Counted from the first letter of the stretch, positions 12,051 through 25,689 are shown. The stretch is 64,000 nucleotides of DNA from Sinohyriopsis cumingii (GCA_028554795.2 JAPYKE020000037.1:6430001-6494000), one strand, 5' to 3'. Notes: generated by a model not told the origin, from the letters alone. Program-made: numbers and translations.

Positions 12051-12976
12051 CCCCTTAATTTTCATGCACCCTCAAGCCATAAAAATAATTAATGCTATCA
12101 TATTTTTTCATGCACAAAATTTAATAATTTTTTGGTCATCCTATTATTTTTGTACATAAAATGATCTAATGTGAAGATTTACTTTTGCCAAAGTGATAAA
12201 AAAAGTACGGCATTTTAAATTTTACAACTAAGAATAAGAGATAAAATCATTGTTTTAGTTGTATTTTTTTTTTTTAAATGCCGATGTATCACTTAGATAC
12301 GCAAGACGACAAATTTATTCTTTGCCGAGCATATTTGGTATAATCCCATATGAGAAATATAACTATTTGTTTCCTCAGTGAAACACAAACGCGAATTATG
12401 TTATCTTCTCATAAATGTGTATTCGAGGTATCTAATAATAAAAAAAAAATATAAGAAAATAAAGAAATATTCACCAATTGTAAGTTTGTAGAAAGCCCTT
12501 TGCTCAGCTTACATCGAAAATGGTAATCAATTGTTTTGTTAACTGAAAATCTATGCACATTCATTTTATTGCCCTTCGTCTTTTGTATTGGCGAGAAAAT
12601 ATAATGATTGATGTAATTGTTCTGTTGTCCTTACAATATATACCGCTATTCATTAACAGCTGGACGTCGTTAATGAGCATTCTTGATTACATTTGGTGTA
12701 ACAAACAAATGCATGCATTTAAAAATGAGGTCAGAAGCCATTTGAGTTTATTTATCCACTAAAAATCACAGTAAAGGAAGACGCGAAGACTACAGACAAT
12801 TGGGCAATTAATCTTATTGTCTCAATATAGTAATGCAGTAAAAACTATAAAAACCCAGTTAGTTTTAATCTTAGATGCAAAAGTCACTGACTCCATGAGT
12901 TTGATTTATATATAGGTAATATCTTAAAAGATCTTGGTCTGTTCGTGTTTTGGCATATCTTCATTATTAAGTTTCT

Positions 12977-14592
12977 TCATACCCCTGCCAGAGGGAGAGA
13001 CTTTTATCCCACTACCACCTAAATGCACTGAACCACCAAACAAAAGGCAGAAAATTGAACCTAGACAGACCAGAAAAGACAAAGGTGAAGCCCATCACCT
13101 GTTTGTTACTTCAGTTACTGGGATCGTCAATGTAAAAGATGATGCTGAACTGCACAAATCAAATATTGATGCAGCAGGTAATGCCATCATACCAAAAGAT
13201 ACTATTAAAAAGGTGCTCATTGTTGCTGAAAATTTTCCTGAGCCTGCAGTAGACAAGCTGGACTACAGCAAAGATATGAGGGATATAAGCCAGTTTCCTG
13301 GTACGGCAAAGTCACCAGTAAGAGGAATGTATATGAAATGGGACATTAACATAAAATAAGAATTGTTGAGGAGGCAACACTTTGTGGAATTAGGTCCATA
13401 GCTGCAAAGTTCCACATTGCACCAAATACATGATCAAGCTGGATGAAAGTGGATTTTTTGAAAAATATTCAAAGGACAAAGAAAGGATCTATCCCAGGTG
13501 CTGGCCCACTCTTGATGTATTCACAGGAGAAGGAGCAGGAAATTTTTTCCTGGTTACTGTGTGCAGGACACTCACATGCCTGTAACAATTGAGATATTAC
13601 AGAATTATGCTACCGCAGTTATTCAGGAGGAAAATCTAAAGTTTCAGGTCTCAAGAGTATGGGTTGATGGAATTTTCAAGCGAAATGGACTTGTACTGAG
13701 ATGTAGAACTTCAATATCACAAAAACTACCTTGAGACCTAGAGGAAAAAATAGACTGCTTTACCAGATATGTAAGAAGGCTGCGGGAGGATGAGGAATTT
13801 GATAAACATTTAGTTGGAAATATGGACAAAACACCAATGTATTTCAATTTGGTTCCAGGGAAGATAATTGATAAAGTTAGAACGAGAGAGGTGTGTTAAT
13901 GTAGAGGTACCGACACTGACAAGTGCCATTTAACTTGTGTATCGACATGCCTGGCATCTGGTGACTTGTTGCCACCCATGATAATCTTTCGGGGAAAAAG
14001 AAACTTAAAAAATCTAAAAATCCCTAAGGGAGTTGTAGTGAAAGTTCAACATAAAGCATGGATGGATGAACACCTAATGTTGGATCATATGGATGAAGTT
14101 TGAAAAGTACACACAAAACGTGCACCTTCTCTCCTCGTGCTGGATTCATTCCATGGCTGATGGAGTGAAAATCTCCATGAAAAAATCCAGAACAACAATG
14201 GCAGTAATCCCCTATGGATGCACAAGTAAACTACAGCTACTGGATGTATATCTAAATAAGTCTTTCAAGGACTGCTGCAGAAAAAATGGTCAATATACAT
14301 GAAAGACCAGGCTTCCAAAAATATTGCAACCAAGGAAGCTTGTGAGGAGGCAACCGAAAAAGATGCAGCCCCTTCAAAGCAGCAGATGATTGACTGGATT
14401 TTTGCAGCCAATGAAGAATTAAAGAAGAAAAAGGACATGATAATCAGTAGCTTCAAAGTTACTGGTCTTTTAGATGTAATAAATGGTAGAGAGGACCACT
14501 CCAAAAGGAGTGACAATGCAGCTCCATTGCAAAGTCTTTCTAGTGATAAAGAATATGAATGGTTTGAGGGTTTTGAGCTGGAAGACTTGTAA
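12977..14592 (+). pseudogene. degraded pogo/Tigger-type (Tc1/mariner superfamily) transposase
   Basis: Several frames together give the layout of a pogo/Tigger transposase. An N-terminal helix-turn-helix region (CGIRSIAAKFHIAPNTIR, ~13385-13435) is followed by a CENP-B-like part (VTIEILQNYATAVIQEENLK and VSRVWVDGIFKRNGL). The DDE core has GNMDKTPMYF (first Asp ~13825), LPPMIIFRGKRNLKN, PKGVVVKVQHKAWMDEHLM, LVLDSF (~14140) and TSKLQLLDVYLNKSFKD (third Asp ~14237). A Lys/Glu-rich tail ends with TAA at 14590-14592. At least three frame changes and an in-frame stop show it is dead. It sits in the 8.4-kb CAD intron in the same orientation as CAD. Confidence 0.88.
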
Positions 14593-15142
14593 AACTCATG
14601 AAAACTAGGAATGTTTCATTGCATCATGTTTTTGCATTTGTTTTGTGCATTCGTTTAATGTTGGATCACATACTATATCCTTGAAAATAACATGTGACTA
14701 TAATACAACAATATTTTTTTATACAAGTTGCTTTGTTCTTCTCTCTCTTAAATTCGTTTGGCTTTTTTGTTCCAACTGGCTCCAGAACAAGTATCAGTAC
14801 ATTAATATTGTTCTTGAGCTAATGGGCTTGTTGTACACATTTTCAATACCCCATGGGTAGCCTCATTTCCCTACGTAGAGTCTCCTTAATTTGCTTTGTA
14901 GAGGTGAATCTGGTCTTCAGTCCAGTATTTACTGGAAAAGACCAAGCTAAAGGTCAAGCGTATTTAATTAGCATATATATTATGTCTGCATAGCCATGTG
15001 GCCTGCTGACAATGGATCTCATAATTACAATCAAAACAATTTATTGATTCAGGTTTTAATTGCCAATGGAATATAATAGTTCCCTTGTAGTGTTTACATA
15101 AGGAATAAAACAACTGACAGGTAACTGAACAATAAAGATTAT

Positions 15143-15194
15143 TCTCTCTCGCTTTCTCTCTATCTCTCTTGCTCTCTCTCTCTCTCTCTCTCTC
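15143..15194. repeat. (CT)n low-complexity tract
   Basis: About 50 nt of mostly ctctct with a few interruptions; a polypyrimidine tract on the CAD-sense strand. Confidence 0.95.
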
Positions 15195-15404
15195 ATAACA
15201 ACAATCAGATTCTTGATTTGAGAGAAGAATGAGACTGGATTTGTATATAAATTGTGTACAATAGGTTGTCAAGTGTCATATGTTCCACAGGCCTTGTCCT
15301 GGTATGATCCCTTTATTTTTCGTACACGGACATTACCACAAAATGATAATTATTTATTTTGTATATAGTTTTTCCTACACTGACATTAATAATTATTTGC
15401 TCAT

Positions 15405-15427
15405 GTATGAAAAATAACATGAAATAA
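15405..15427 (-). repeat. right inverted repeat of the pogo-like element
   Basis: tatgaaaaataacatgaaat pairs with the left copy at 12031-12050. It lies about 800 bp after the transposase stop. Confidence 0.6.
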
Positions 15428-16342
15428 TAACATTTGCATGAAGCACACAATGATTTGAGAGGGAATGAAGAGAGGCAGACATTTTTAAAAAAAAGTTGAT
15501 CTGAGAAGAAAATTCATGCATTAGATAAACACAAGATTTATATAAATATTAGTGATCATCTGGGGTGCTGGAATACTTTGAAGGGCGAACTTGGGCTTAA
15601 TACAGTCCAACTGTGGTGTTGGCTTCTTATGTTTACAACAGTGACATTATCATATCTTGTGTTCCAGCTTTCAACTGAAATCAGTTGATCCATCAAATTA
15701 ATTCAAACATTTGAAAAATCGCAGGGTTTCGCAGTTTTAGGGAGAATTTACATGGCTTATAATGTAATGAAACATCAGTATTTGGTTTTAATTGAACCAA
15801 ATGAAGTTTACAATCAGTATCTTTTAAAGATTCAGTATTATTCACATGATTTGGCGTATACAATATTTTGCATGTAGTGGTGGTATGGGTTTGTAAATGT
15901 TACACCTTTACAGCAAAAGTAGGTCAATGTGACCTGCATTTCATGTTTAACTGGTTTAGGATGTTTTTGCTTTAGCTCATGACTGTATATGTTTTTTTGC
16001 TCTCTGCATACATACTGATATACCTGAATTCATGAAACCGAGGCGAGATGTCTGGAGTTCTACTCTTATCACACAAGTAGGTCGCTGTGACCCATATTTA
16101 ACAGAATTTGCACAATCTTGAAAGTGCTTGAATTTCAGTGGTTACCTTGAAAAGTGCACAAGTTTGACAAAAGCTCCATATGTGCTTGAAAATATTTTTA
16201 GTGCATTAATTTAGGAACAAATGCATTTCATTGAAAAAAAATATATTTACTGATATAAATATCAAGAAAAAAAAAGATCTGTTAAACAAAAAACAGTAGA
16301 AACTTGATCTTCTTGAATTTTGCTTCTATGTTGGGTTACTTG

Positions 16343-16670
16343 TTTATTTGGTCCAACTTCTGCTTGGATCACTTATGTATTTAGCAAGAATTCTGATTGA
16401 GTCACTTGTGTATTTAGCAACAATTCTGATTGAGTCACTTATGTATTTTGCAAGAATTCTGATTGAGTCACTTATGTATTTAGCAAGAATTCTGATTGAG
16501 TCACTTATGTATTTTGCAAGAATTCTGATTGAGTCACTTATGTATTTTGCAAGAATTCTGATTGAGTCACTTATGTATTTAGCAAGAATTCTGATTGAAT
16601 CACTTGCGTATTTAGTAAGACTTCTGGTTGAGTCATTTGTGTATTTAGTCGCAGCTCTGGTTGGAGTGCT
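16343..16670. repeat. minisatellite, 33-bp unit, about 10 copies
   Basis: The unit is gattgagtcacttatgtatt plus tagcaagaattct. An open frame across it reads ILIESLMYLAR ten times; this is because 33 is divisible by three and is not evidence of a gene. Confidence 0.92.
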
Positions 16671-16684
16671 TATTAGTATTTAGT

Positions 16685-19047
16685 GTCATTTGGGATAGTA
16701 ACCATCTTGTTTTCTAAGGTTGTTTACCAAAGGTTGGTTAAGTACTTTGTAATTGGAAGCATGTTTACAAACAAGATTGCCACGAGCACTGTACACATTG
16801 TATATATGGGTAAGGCCAAGTAGTAAGTTAAGCACTATGGCATGTTTGATGAAAGATGGATCAACAATAGCTGAGATTTTTTTCTCACCCATACAACGGA
16901 GAAATCTTGCAGTTTTGCTCACCTCATCTTAGTCTGGTTGTCTGTTTTTCAAATAGAAGAAACCCTTGCAGTCTTTTGCTGTGCCCGACAGAGATGTTAT
17001 GAAATCAAACAACAGCAACAGATATATAACAAACAAAAAATCCATATAGCAAAACTTAGGGTCTCTCAAACTATGATAACACACCATACACAATATTTTG
17101 AGACACAAACACGCACACATAGTTGAGTTATTTGGTATTATTCTAGAAACTCTAGTTCATTCCACACAGCATGGTGAATTTTCCCCGATGTAACTCCCTT
17201 TTCAAATCGGCATGAATAAATGTAGCTATAAGTACTTAGACTTCATTTTCAAACAAATTAGGTATTTTTAGCTACATTTAATGATGCTGACCTGAAAATT
17301 TACTTAGCTACAGATGCAATAAAATTTGCGATGTATGTGGAATTAACTATATCAGAAAACGGACACAAACTATACACAGACAATACACACAGACTGTACA
17401 CATCATTTGTTACAAAACTCCAAACTAACTCTAGAGCTACTGTAAAGATGGCAACAACAACTGAAAATGTGTTATGTTAGACCTGCATTCTTCAAACTTT
17501 GTCAACCCCCCCTCCACCAAGCCTCATTTGAATCAACATAGTGCAGGAATTTTCATTTGTTCACAATCAGAGCAGTTCATAAAATTTCCATGTTGCATAT
17601 CATTGAACTAATAATAGCAACACTTGTCATATTTCCATGAAAGAAAATATTAATATCCAAGAATATCAGTATTAGAAATGACTCTTATCACAACACATAG
17701 TTAGCACTGTACCTGATATTGTAATGTATTGTATCATTCTCTACCATAGAACTTTTCCCATATTAGAACTGATGAAAGTTAAAAGTCATCTGTATAAAAG
17801 ATATTAATTACTATTATTTTCATGTGACATCCATCAATTAAATGTGATAACACGGTAATAATTTCCAATGGTCTTGTGTTTTCTCATGGATAGAGCTTGT
17901 TTACATACGATCAACAGGTTGTCCCGTTGCCCTCATTAACATGTTTGTATTAATGCACATTATTTTGAAAAACAGTAGCACATGGCTTGAGACACTTATT
18001 GTGCAGTGCTTCCAACACATAACAATTATGACTTTTTCTTTATTTTTATTTTTTGTGTGCTATAGTGGCATATATACCTATATTCAATGATAATTATGCA
18101 GATTTTCTTAAGAGTACAAAACCTGGTCTTTATACAGGGAGAGAAGCAAGTACCTGATGAATACTGTTTTTTGAGTCGGCTAAGTAAATTGCAAAAATGC
18201 AGGGTTATTTGAGTTTAATTGGGAAAAATTGGGCTCGAAAAATAATCTGTTGGTTATACCAAGACAGTGAAATCCCAGGTGTGGGGTTGCATTATTTGTC
18301 TCACCACAAGGTCATGCCTCATTGCGAGACAAATATTGTAACCCCTTGTGCAAACCCCAACATAGATTCTTTTAATTTCTGCAAGCTTGCAGATTTTACT
18401 GATTGTGGAGACAATATCACCAACTCAATCTTTCATCAAACATTTCTCAAAATGTAATGTTTCTGGCTCAAAAATATTTTGTTTTTATAGATTGATTGAA
18501 CAACTTGCACTTAATATTTTTTAGAGTTCCAGTAACCTCATCTAGATCATGGAGTGAAAGTAATCATAGTCTCATTGCAGAGTGAAAAGCATAAAAAGAA
18601 TTAAGTGTTTTCAATACGTTTTGTTTAAACTTGAAAATTTGAATAGTCTGAAACTCTGTCAAATGAGACTGCTGACTCTCAGATTTATGTAAATAAAGAT
18701 AACTGTCTGTTACTCCATGCCCCAAAGTTTTCTGAACTTTAAGGTCTTTCTAAGTCCTAGTTTAATTGAAAAATATTCTGGAGTTGTTGTTTAAGATTCT
18801 AAAAACCCAATTTTGAAAATTCAGTAGGCTCTGTTTATGCACTGTCAAGTATAGTGCTAAGATATTACATTTTTTGTCTGAAAAATGCTTGAATTTTAAG
18901 ATGAAATGTTTGTATGAACCATGTTTCAGGATTCACTGATTTGGGTTCATTTTAGAGTTTATTTCTCAAGCACTGTTCATGTTAGAATTATTGAACTAGA
19001 TTACATCTTTACACCCATACAACATAAGGTTATTGTTGCCTATATAT
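16685..19047. other. intron sequence without recognised features
   Basis: AT-rich intron between the CAD exons at 11113 and 19591. No conserved frame, SINE or tandem array is recognised here. Confidence 0.5.
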
Positions 19048-19058
19048 ATTTCACCTTT

Positions 19059-19371
19059 GACCACTCCAGTGGCCTATATAGTTAAGCATCAGAGTCGGAT
19101 ATGGCAGGTCACAGGTTCGATCTGAGTCTTACCAAAGACTTATAAAAACTGTACTAGCAGCTGCATCGTTTGGCATTGAGCATTAAGAGGTTAGTGGTAG
19201 GACTGGTCGGCCTGGTATCAGGATAATGTGACTGGGTTGGACATGACACCACATGTCTGTGGCATGATGCCCCAGTGCTGGACATCACTATAAACTGACA
19301 TACTGCAGATATTGTAGTAATTTGACTCAAATTGTTAAAGCTACAATAAAAATGCCAAAACACATGCACAC
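19059..19371 (+). mobile_element. tRNA-derived SINE, family B, with 11-bp target duplication
   Basis: The tRNA-like head has a box B (caggttcgatctgagtc). The body shares gactggtcggcctggtatca, ggcatgatgccccagtgctg and gacatcactataaactg with the copies at 23640 and 41387. The 3' end is an A/CA-rich tail. Flanking repeats atttcaccttt are at 19048-19058 and 19372-19382. Only about 200 bp separate it from the CAD acceptor at 19591. Confidence 0.88.
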
Positions 19372-19590
19372 ATTTCACCTTTTACTGACTTTGGTTTTGG
19401 TTAAGTATTTATGTTGGCTTCTGACCACATAAGGTTGTTTGCATGGCATGTACATAATATCCAATCTTAAATCATGAAATTTATAATTTATTCTTGAAAA
19501 TATATTCTATGCAGTTGTATATTGAAGCAACATCTTTCGAAGTTGGAAACAGACAGATATACTAAGGAATTGTCTTTCATGTTTCCATAG

Positions 19591-19767
<177 letters not shown>

Positions 19768-20231
19768 TAAAAAGCACATAATGAAAAGATTAAGAATGGT
19801 CATTCCTTGCATCATACGGTCATATTCAGTTACAGTGAAACTCGCTCCACCGTGCTTTGTTACAACTCAAATTTGGATATAAAACTCTTTCTTTGCATAA
19901 CTGGGTAATACTCAATTATTACTGGAGGAAATAATTTGTTGTTATCCTTGTCATTGAGATGTACCATAAGGAACGTCTTATTCTGTGTTTACATTCATTT
20001 TGTTTTTTTGTCTACATGGTCTCTTCAGGATGAATCAGAAATGTTGTTAAAAATTAATGTTGTATAATGTGCACATTGTACCAAATTTGTATTGTGACAC
20101 TAATGATTTCATCAGTAATGCAGACTTCAGAGTGGAGAGTCGTAAAATGTATTCCAATAGATGGTTGACAGCTTTGCATGTATTTTGAAAAAAAATGGGA
20201 GATTTACGGTGATTTTTCTTTTCTCTTCTAG

Positions 20232-20302
20232 ACACAGTAAAGATAATGTCGAGTTATGCTGATGTGTTGGTGATCAGACATCCTAGCCCAGGAGCTGTTA
20301 CT
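20232..20302 (+). CDS. CAD: CAD exon: ATCase RHPSPG active-site loop
   Basis: The acceptor is cttctag. After completing a split Asp codon the exon reads TVKIMSSYADVLVIRHPSPG then AVT. The Arg of RHPSPG corresponds to the active-site Arg105 of bacterial ATCase. The donor is gtaagca at 20303, phase 0. A 33-bp minisatellite begins only about 40 nt into the following intron. The preceding intron is the shortest in the gene here (499 nt). Confidence 0.96.
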
Positions 20303-20339
20303 GTAAGCAGATCATGTGTATATTTGCAGTGTTGTACAA

Positions 20340-20655
20340 GACTACCTACATTGGTACCTCACTGTAATGCATCTCACGTAACTGTGGTACTTCACTGTAA
20401 TGCATCTCACTTAACTGTGGTACTTCACTGTAATGCATCTCACTTAACTGTGGTACTTCACTGTAATGCATCTCACTTAACAGTGGTACTTCACTGTAAT
20501 GCATCTCACTTAACAGTGGTACTTCACTGTGGTACTTCACTGTAATGCATCTCACTTAACAGTGGTACTTCACTGTAATGCATCTCACTTAACTGTGGTA
20601 CTTCACTGTAATGCATCTCACTTAACTGTGGTACTTCACTGTAATGCATCTCAGC
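20340..20655. repeat. minisatellite, 33-bp unit, about 9 copies, next to a CAD donor site
   Basis: The unit is aactgtggtacttcactgta plus atgcatctcactt. It begins about 40 nt after the exon that ends at 20302. The core ttcactgtaatgcatctca resembles the exon-donor junction gttactgtaagcagatca. Frames through the repeat are artefacts. Confidence 0.92.
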
Positions 20656-21139
20656 TGCTCTCCCTCTTAGTACGAGTATGGTTATGAATTCCATTAATTC
20701 CGATATATAATTGTCACTTGCATGATTTTCTGTTTTTAAATACTATGTATTCAGGGCACAATTGTTCAGCCGAAATATTTTTTTAACACATCATTTTAGA
20801 AAATTTAATGAATGCACTATACTTTATTCACTCAATTAAAAACATACTGGGAAAGTAATTATATTCATTAATGTACATCTAAATTGTGTTTACCTAGCTT
20901 TGTGACTTAAGTGACTAGCCTGATATGGTAAGCTTTGATTTGTTCTATCTGTTTTCTTTTCAGACACAAAATGTTTACTATGTTTTTGAACAACAAAAAC
21001 AATGTTTTTATTGGCATAAAAAATCGAAAGTTATGTTATTCCATGTTCTATTGGGTCTTGACTCACTGAAACCAATTATTACATGATTGCACATTATTAA
21101 ATATTATCTTTTCAAGTTTTCATGCATTATTAAGACATC

Positions 21140-23270
21140 TTATTGGGGAATCACTCGTTATAAAGCTTATGTGAAGAGTTTATATATTATAAGAGGGAGC
21201 AGTACTAATTTAGCTTGTACAGTGGTTCTTTATGGTAAATAGCCTAGCTCTATAGGTTGTATAGTGGACCTCTCTATAAGGTATCTCAATATAGCAGTGT
21301 ATTAACTAGCCTTACTTGGTTTTGATGTGGTGGACCCTCACTATAAAGCATCTCATTATTACACTGTACTAATTACCTAAGCTGTGTTGTTGGTATGGTG
21401 GACCCTTACTTTAAAACATTGCAGTATAGCACTATACCAGTTAGCCTAGCTGTGTTACTGGCATGATTACCTCATACTATAAAGTATCTCAAATTAGCAC
21501 TACCAGTTAGCCTAGAGCTGGGTTGTTGGTATAGTGGACACTCACTATTATAGATCTTAGTATACATCTGTTCTAATGAGCCTAGTTGTGTTGTTGGTAT
21601 GATTGACCTTGTAATAAAGCATCTTAACACATTAACCCCTAGAGATGACTTTATGGGGCAGGAGGTAGTAGCCTACTGCCAAGCCCTGTAGCATCATGGT
21701 CGTGCATGATACACTAAAGTGGGTGGTATTTTAGAAAGGTAGACAGATATAGCTCTACAATGATACAAAATCTGGAATATCTAGTTGCACTGCAAAATAC
21801 AGATAGAAAAACCTCATTTTTTGGACCCGACTTTTTTTTTACCCAAAATTTGCCCATGGTCAGAATCTGATTTTGTGCCTGGATTTTAGACTTTTTGGTC
21901 TCAGATCTAAGGCAAACTGGTATGAACTGCAAACAGACAGATGAGCCTTTGCAAAAAGTAGGATAAGATAGGCATTTGGAATAAAGAGTGGTCTCCATAC
22001 AAAAAGAAGTCCAACTTTTACCATTCTGCCCATGCGCGGGTCAAATAGCCAACGAAAATTGGCATTTCTAACACCACTAGGCAGTATGTTATTGAAAGAT
22101 GACCGGGAATTTGGTGTTTTCAAGTATTCAGAAATAGCTTTCAAGATGTGTTTCCTACTAGATTTTTAGGCAAAAATGACAAAAAGCTCCAGTGGTTAAT
22201 GTGTTAATACAGTGTCATCCTTACTAGCCTAACTGTATTGTTGGTATGGTGGACCCTCACTACAGAGAATCTCAGCATAGCACTTTACTAATTAGTCTAG
22301 CTGTATTGGTGGTACAGGGGACCATTGATATAAGGCATCTCAAATTAATGCTATCAGTCTCACTGTGTTGGTGGTACAGGGGACACTTGATATAAGGCAT
22401 CTCAAATTAATGATATCAGTTAGTCTCGCTGTGTTGGTGGTACAGGGGACACTTGATATAAGGCATCTCAAATTAATGCTATCAGTTAGTCTCGCTGTGT
22501 TGGTGGTACAGGAGACAATTGATATAAGGCATCTGAAATTAATGCTATCAGTTAGTCTCGCTGTGTTGGTGGTACAGGGGACACTTGATATAAGGCATCT
22601 CAAATTAATGCTATCAGTTAGTCTCGCTGTGTTGGTGGTACAGGAGACACTTGATATAAGGCATCTCAAATTAATGCTATCAGTTAGTCTCACTGTGTTG
22701 GTGGTACAGGGGACACTTGATATAAGGCATCTCAAATTAATGCTATCAGTTAGTCTCGCTGTGTTGGTGGTACAGGAGACACTCGATATAAGGCATCTCA
22801 AATTAATGCTATCAGTTAGTCTCGCTGTGTTGGTGGTACAGGGGACACTTGATATAAGGCATCTCAAATTAATGCTATCAGTTAGTCTCGCTGTGTTTGT
22901 GGTACAGGGGACACTTGATAGAAAGCATCTAAACTTAATACTATCAATTAGTCAAGCTGTGTTGTTGGTATATAGGACCCTTTCTATAAGCATCTCTGTA
23001 TAAAACGTCTAATTTTCTGTGTTAGTGGTACAGAGGACACGTACTATAAAACATCTTAAATTAAGCCTTCCTATTAGTCTAGCTGTGTCATTGGTACTCG
23101 TGACCTATACAATATATCATCTTGATGTAACACTGTCCATTTCATCAGCTGTGTATAATCAAAGATACCATTACAGATGTAATATTTACACTTTATAATA
23201 CATCTGAGTATAAGGTAGGCTTATTGTAACATGATCCCTCACTATAAAGCATCATAGTAAAACAAATTTC
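21140..23270. repeat. long degenerate minisatellite with a homogenised 60-bp core
   Basis: Units of about 60-75 bp carry phrases such as ctataaagcatctca, ttagcctagctgtgtt and ggtatggtggaccctcacta. From 22330 to 22930 the unit settles at 60 bp (gttagtctcgctgtgttggt plus ggtacaggggacacttgata plus taaggcatctcaaattaatg) with ten nearly identical copies. The long open frames across it on both strands (212 and 175 codons) are products of the 60-bp period. A piggyBac-type MITE interrupts the array at 21628-22203. Confidence 0.9.
21628..22203. mobile_element. piggyBac-type MITE, 576 bp, TTAA target site
   Basis: The ends are cacattaacccctagag and, inverted, ctccagtggttaatgtg, each flanked by TTAA (21624-21627 and 22204-22207). 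TTAA duplication with CAC-starting termini is the mark of piggyBac-family elements. No transposase is encoded. It sits inside the degenerate minisatellite, whose units continue on both sides. Confidence 0.8.
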
Positions 23271-23639
23271 CTGTCTCAAGGTGGGTGTGATCATGGATCC
23301 AATTACATTTAATCTAGGGCTATGTTATCCTTTGTGCCTTGGAGTATACCTAATTTCCAGACCCCTTTTAACTATTCTATATCCATTCCATTCCATTCCA
23401 TTTCATTTCTCATTAAGGAATCTAATGATGTACAATATGCATATATGCATCTTTTCAGTAGTTTTTGCTTATTTTCTAAAAAAATCAAAATTAAGAATTT
23501 TTAATCCAGTTTTATATAAACCATAAATTACCTGTAGCATGAACTTGCATATATATTTATTCTTGAGTACTTTAATGGTGTTGTCTTGCCTCGTAATATT
23601 AGCCACCATGTTTAAAACTACTTACCATCAGTCGCCCAG

Positions 23640-23967
23640 CACTGCTTCGGTTGTCTAGTGGTAATAGCGTCCGCCTTGGAAGCGGAATGTCGTGGGTTTG
23701 ATCCCCGCCGAGTCATACCAAAGAATTACAAAAATGATACTAACAGCTGCCTCACTTGGCGCTCAGCATTACGATTTTAGTGTTAGGACTGGTCGGCCTG
23801 GTGTTAAGATATGTGACTGGGTGGGACATCATGCTACATGTCTGCGGCATGATACCCCATTGCTAGACATCACTATAAACTGTCACACTTCAGACATCGT
23901 AGCAATATGCCTGAAAAATTCTTAAAGCTATGTTACAAATTCAAATCACACACACACACACACACAC
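23640..23967 (+). mobile_element. tRNA-derived SINE, family B, full copy with 12-bp target duplication
   Basis: A well-preserved tRNA-like head (ttgtctagtggtaatagcg, anticodon-arm-like tccgccttggaagcgga, box B gtgggtttgatcccc) is followed by the family body and a (ca)n tail. Direct repeats tcagtcgcccag occur at 23628-23639 and 23968-23979. The head keeps its cloverleaf pairings better than the other two copies, but it continues into SINE body and has no mature tRNA 3' end, so I do not call it a tRNA gene. Confidence 0.93.
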
Positions 23968-24358
23968 TCAGTCGCCCAGTAACAAACTTTGTAATGTATA
24001 TTTTTTAAATATGCACCCCTAATTCAATCATTAGTTGTGCTTTTGGTAAATTTAAGTCATGAGATTAATGAGGGGATAAACTTGAATTGGAATTGCACCT
24101 GTATCAGGTATATTTTAGAAAAAGTAATTATTTATGATGGGTTAGTGCCAGAACATTTAATATTTTAATCATTCCCTAATCAAAGTGAAAGAATTTAACA
24201 TCTCGGACTTCGCCTGACCCAGATTTTATATACAAGCACAGAAATTTTATTTTATTTCAGCCAGACACAGACGTTTTGAAGTTAAACAGTGATACTGTTC
24301 TTTAGTTCTTTAATACTTTTTTTGCAGGTAATGTAGCTGATTGTCAGTCTAAGAATAA

Positions 24359-24544
<186 letters not shown>

Positions 24545-25689
24545 TAAATCCTTAAGAATTGGGATCTGATGCAGATTTTTCTAATATTTTAGAAGACATG
24601 AACTGTTAAAGGGTTTACGGTTAAGCTATGCTTTAAAAAGTTAAGTTGTATTTGGGGAGAATTGCATTTGATCATGTCCTTTGAAACCTACCAATATTAT
24701 AAGATTTTTTATATCTACCAACTATCCAAAGAGGACAAATTTGTGCAGGGTGGGACTTGGTTATTTCACTGTGGAGCAGTAGTAACTTAAAACATTTCAA
24801 GAAATTTATCAAACATTTAGCATTTCAAGCAATTTATCACACCATCTGCAAGAAAGTGATCAGAAATTATAGATGTAGTTTATATCCTATAAAAAGAAAT
24901 GGGAGCACATCTGTATTGTGCAGTCTGTAAAAGGTGAAATCCTGTTACTCATAGTATCAGGATTTGTTTTTTCATTTTCTCAGTTTATTTAACTTTGCTC
25001 AGCAAGTTTAACTGTGTTTGAAGTTAATTGATTTGCAAAACATTAAATGTTGTGTTATGTATATTTTATTTAATTGATATTTAATTTATTGTTTGTTAGT
25101 TTAAATTTTTTTTAAATTCCATTACATGCTATTGTAATGTAACTTTATTTACTGGAGTTGACACTGTCCAGAAATATAGTTCACTTCTGTTTGACCTTAC
25201 TGTTTATCTACATACATGCCAATCATTACGCTTTTGGCATAATCATTACGCTTTTTTCACTAAATTACGCCTTGCACGTAAACGTATATGGATTATGCTT
25301 TTTCTGTATATCCACCTTCCAAAAAAAATCAATCGCTTGTTTTCTCGTTTTTATTAACATCCCATTAAACCCACAGACTGTATTTTAGAAAAGATGGCTT
25401 CTACGTAACTACAGTATAAGAGTACGCTTGTCCATGCACTTTCCTAACAGTATTATGTTCTATTTATAGCAGCGCTTCTATTACCAAGAAACATGCTGTT
25501 TCTACTTTCAAACTTTCGATCTTGTATTCTATTTATAGCAGATGTAAGGCTTAGTGAGGAGAGAACAGACTGGTTTTCTAATTTTTAATCTTTACTCGCA
25601 GATTATTTTTTCTAATTTATATTTAGTACAGAACCAGTCTAAATGTATTTGGCACTAAAAAGTATAATTTATTTTAGTTGATGCATGTA

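Noticed and set aside
16348-16683. 111-codon frame with repeated ILIESLMYLAR
   Set aside because: A 33-bp minisatellite inside a CAD intron, no splice context; resembles a membrane repeat protein only by chance.
22340-23003. Open frames of 175 and 212 codons on both strands
   Set aside because: They run through a 60-bp tandem repeat; a unit divisible by three without stops stays open in several frames. No start context, splice sites or domain.
23640-23712. tRNA gene
   Set aside because: Head of a SINE: followed by SINE body and tail, with target duplications outside the whole 328 bp unit.
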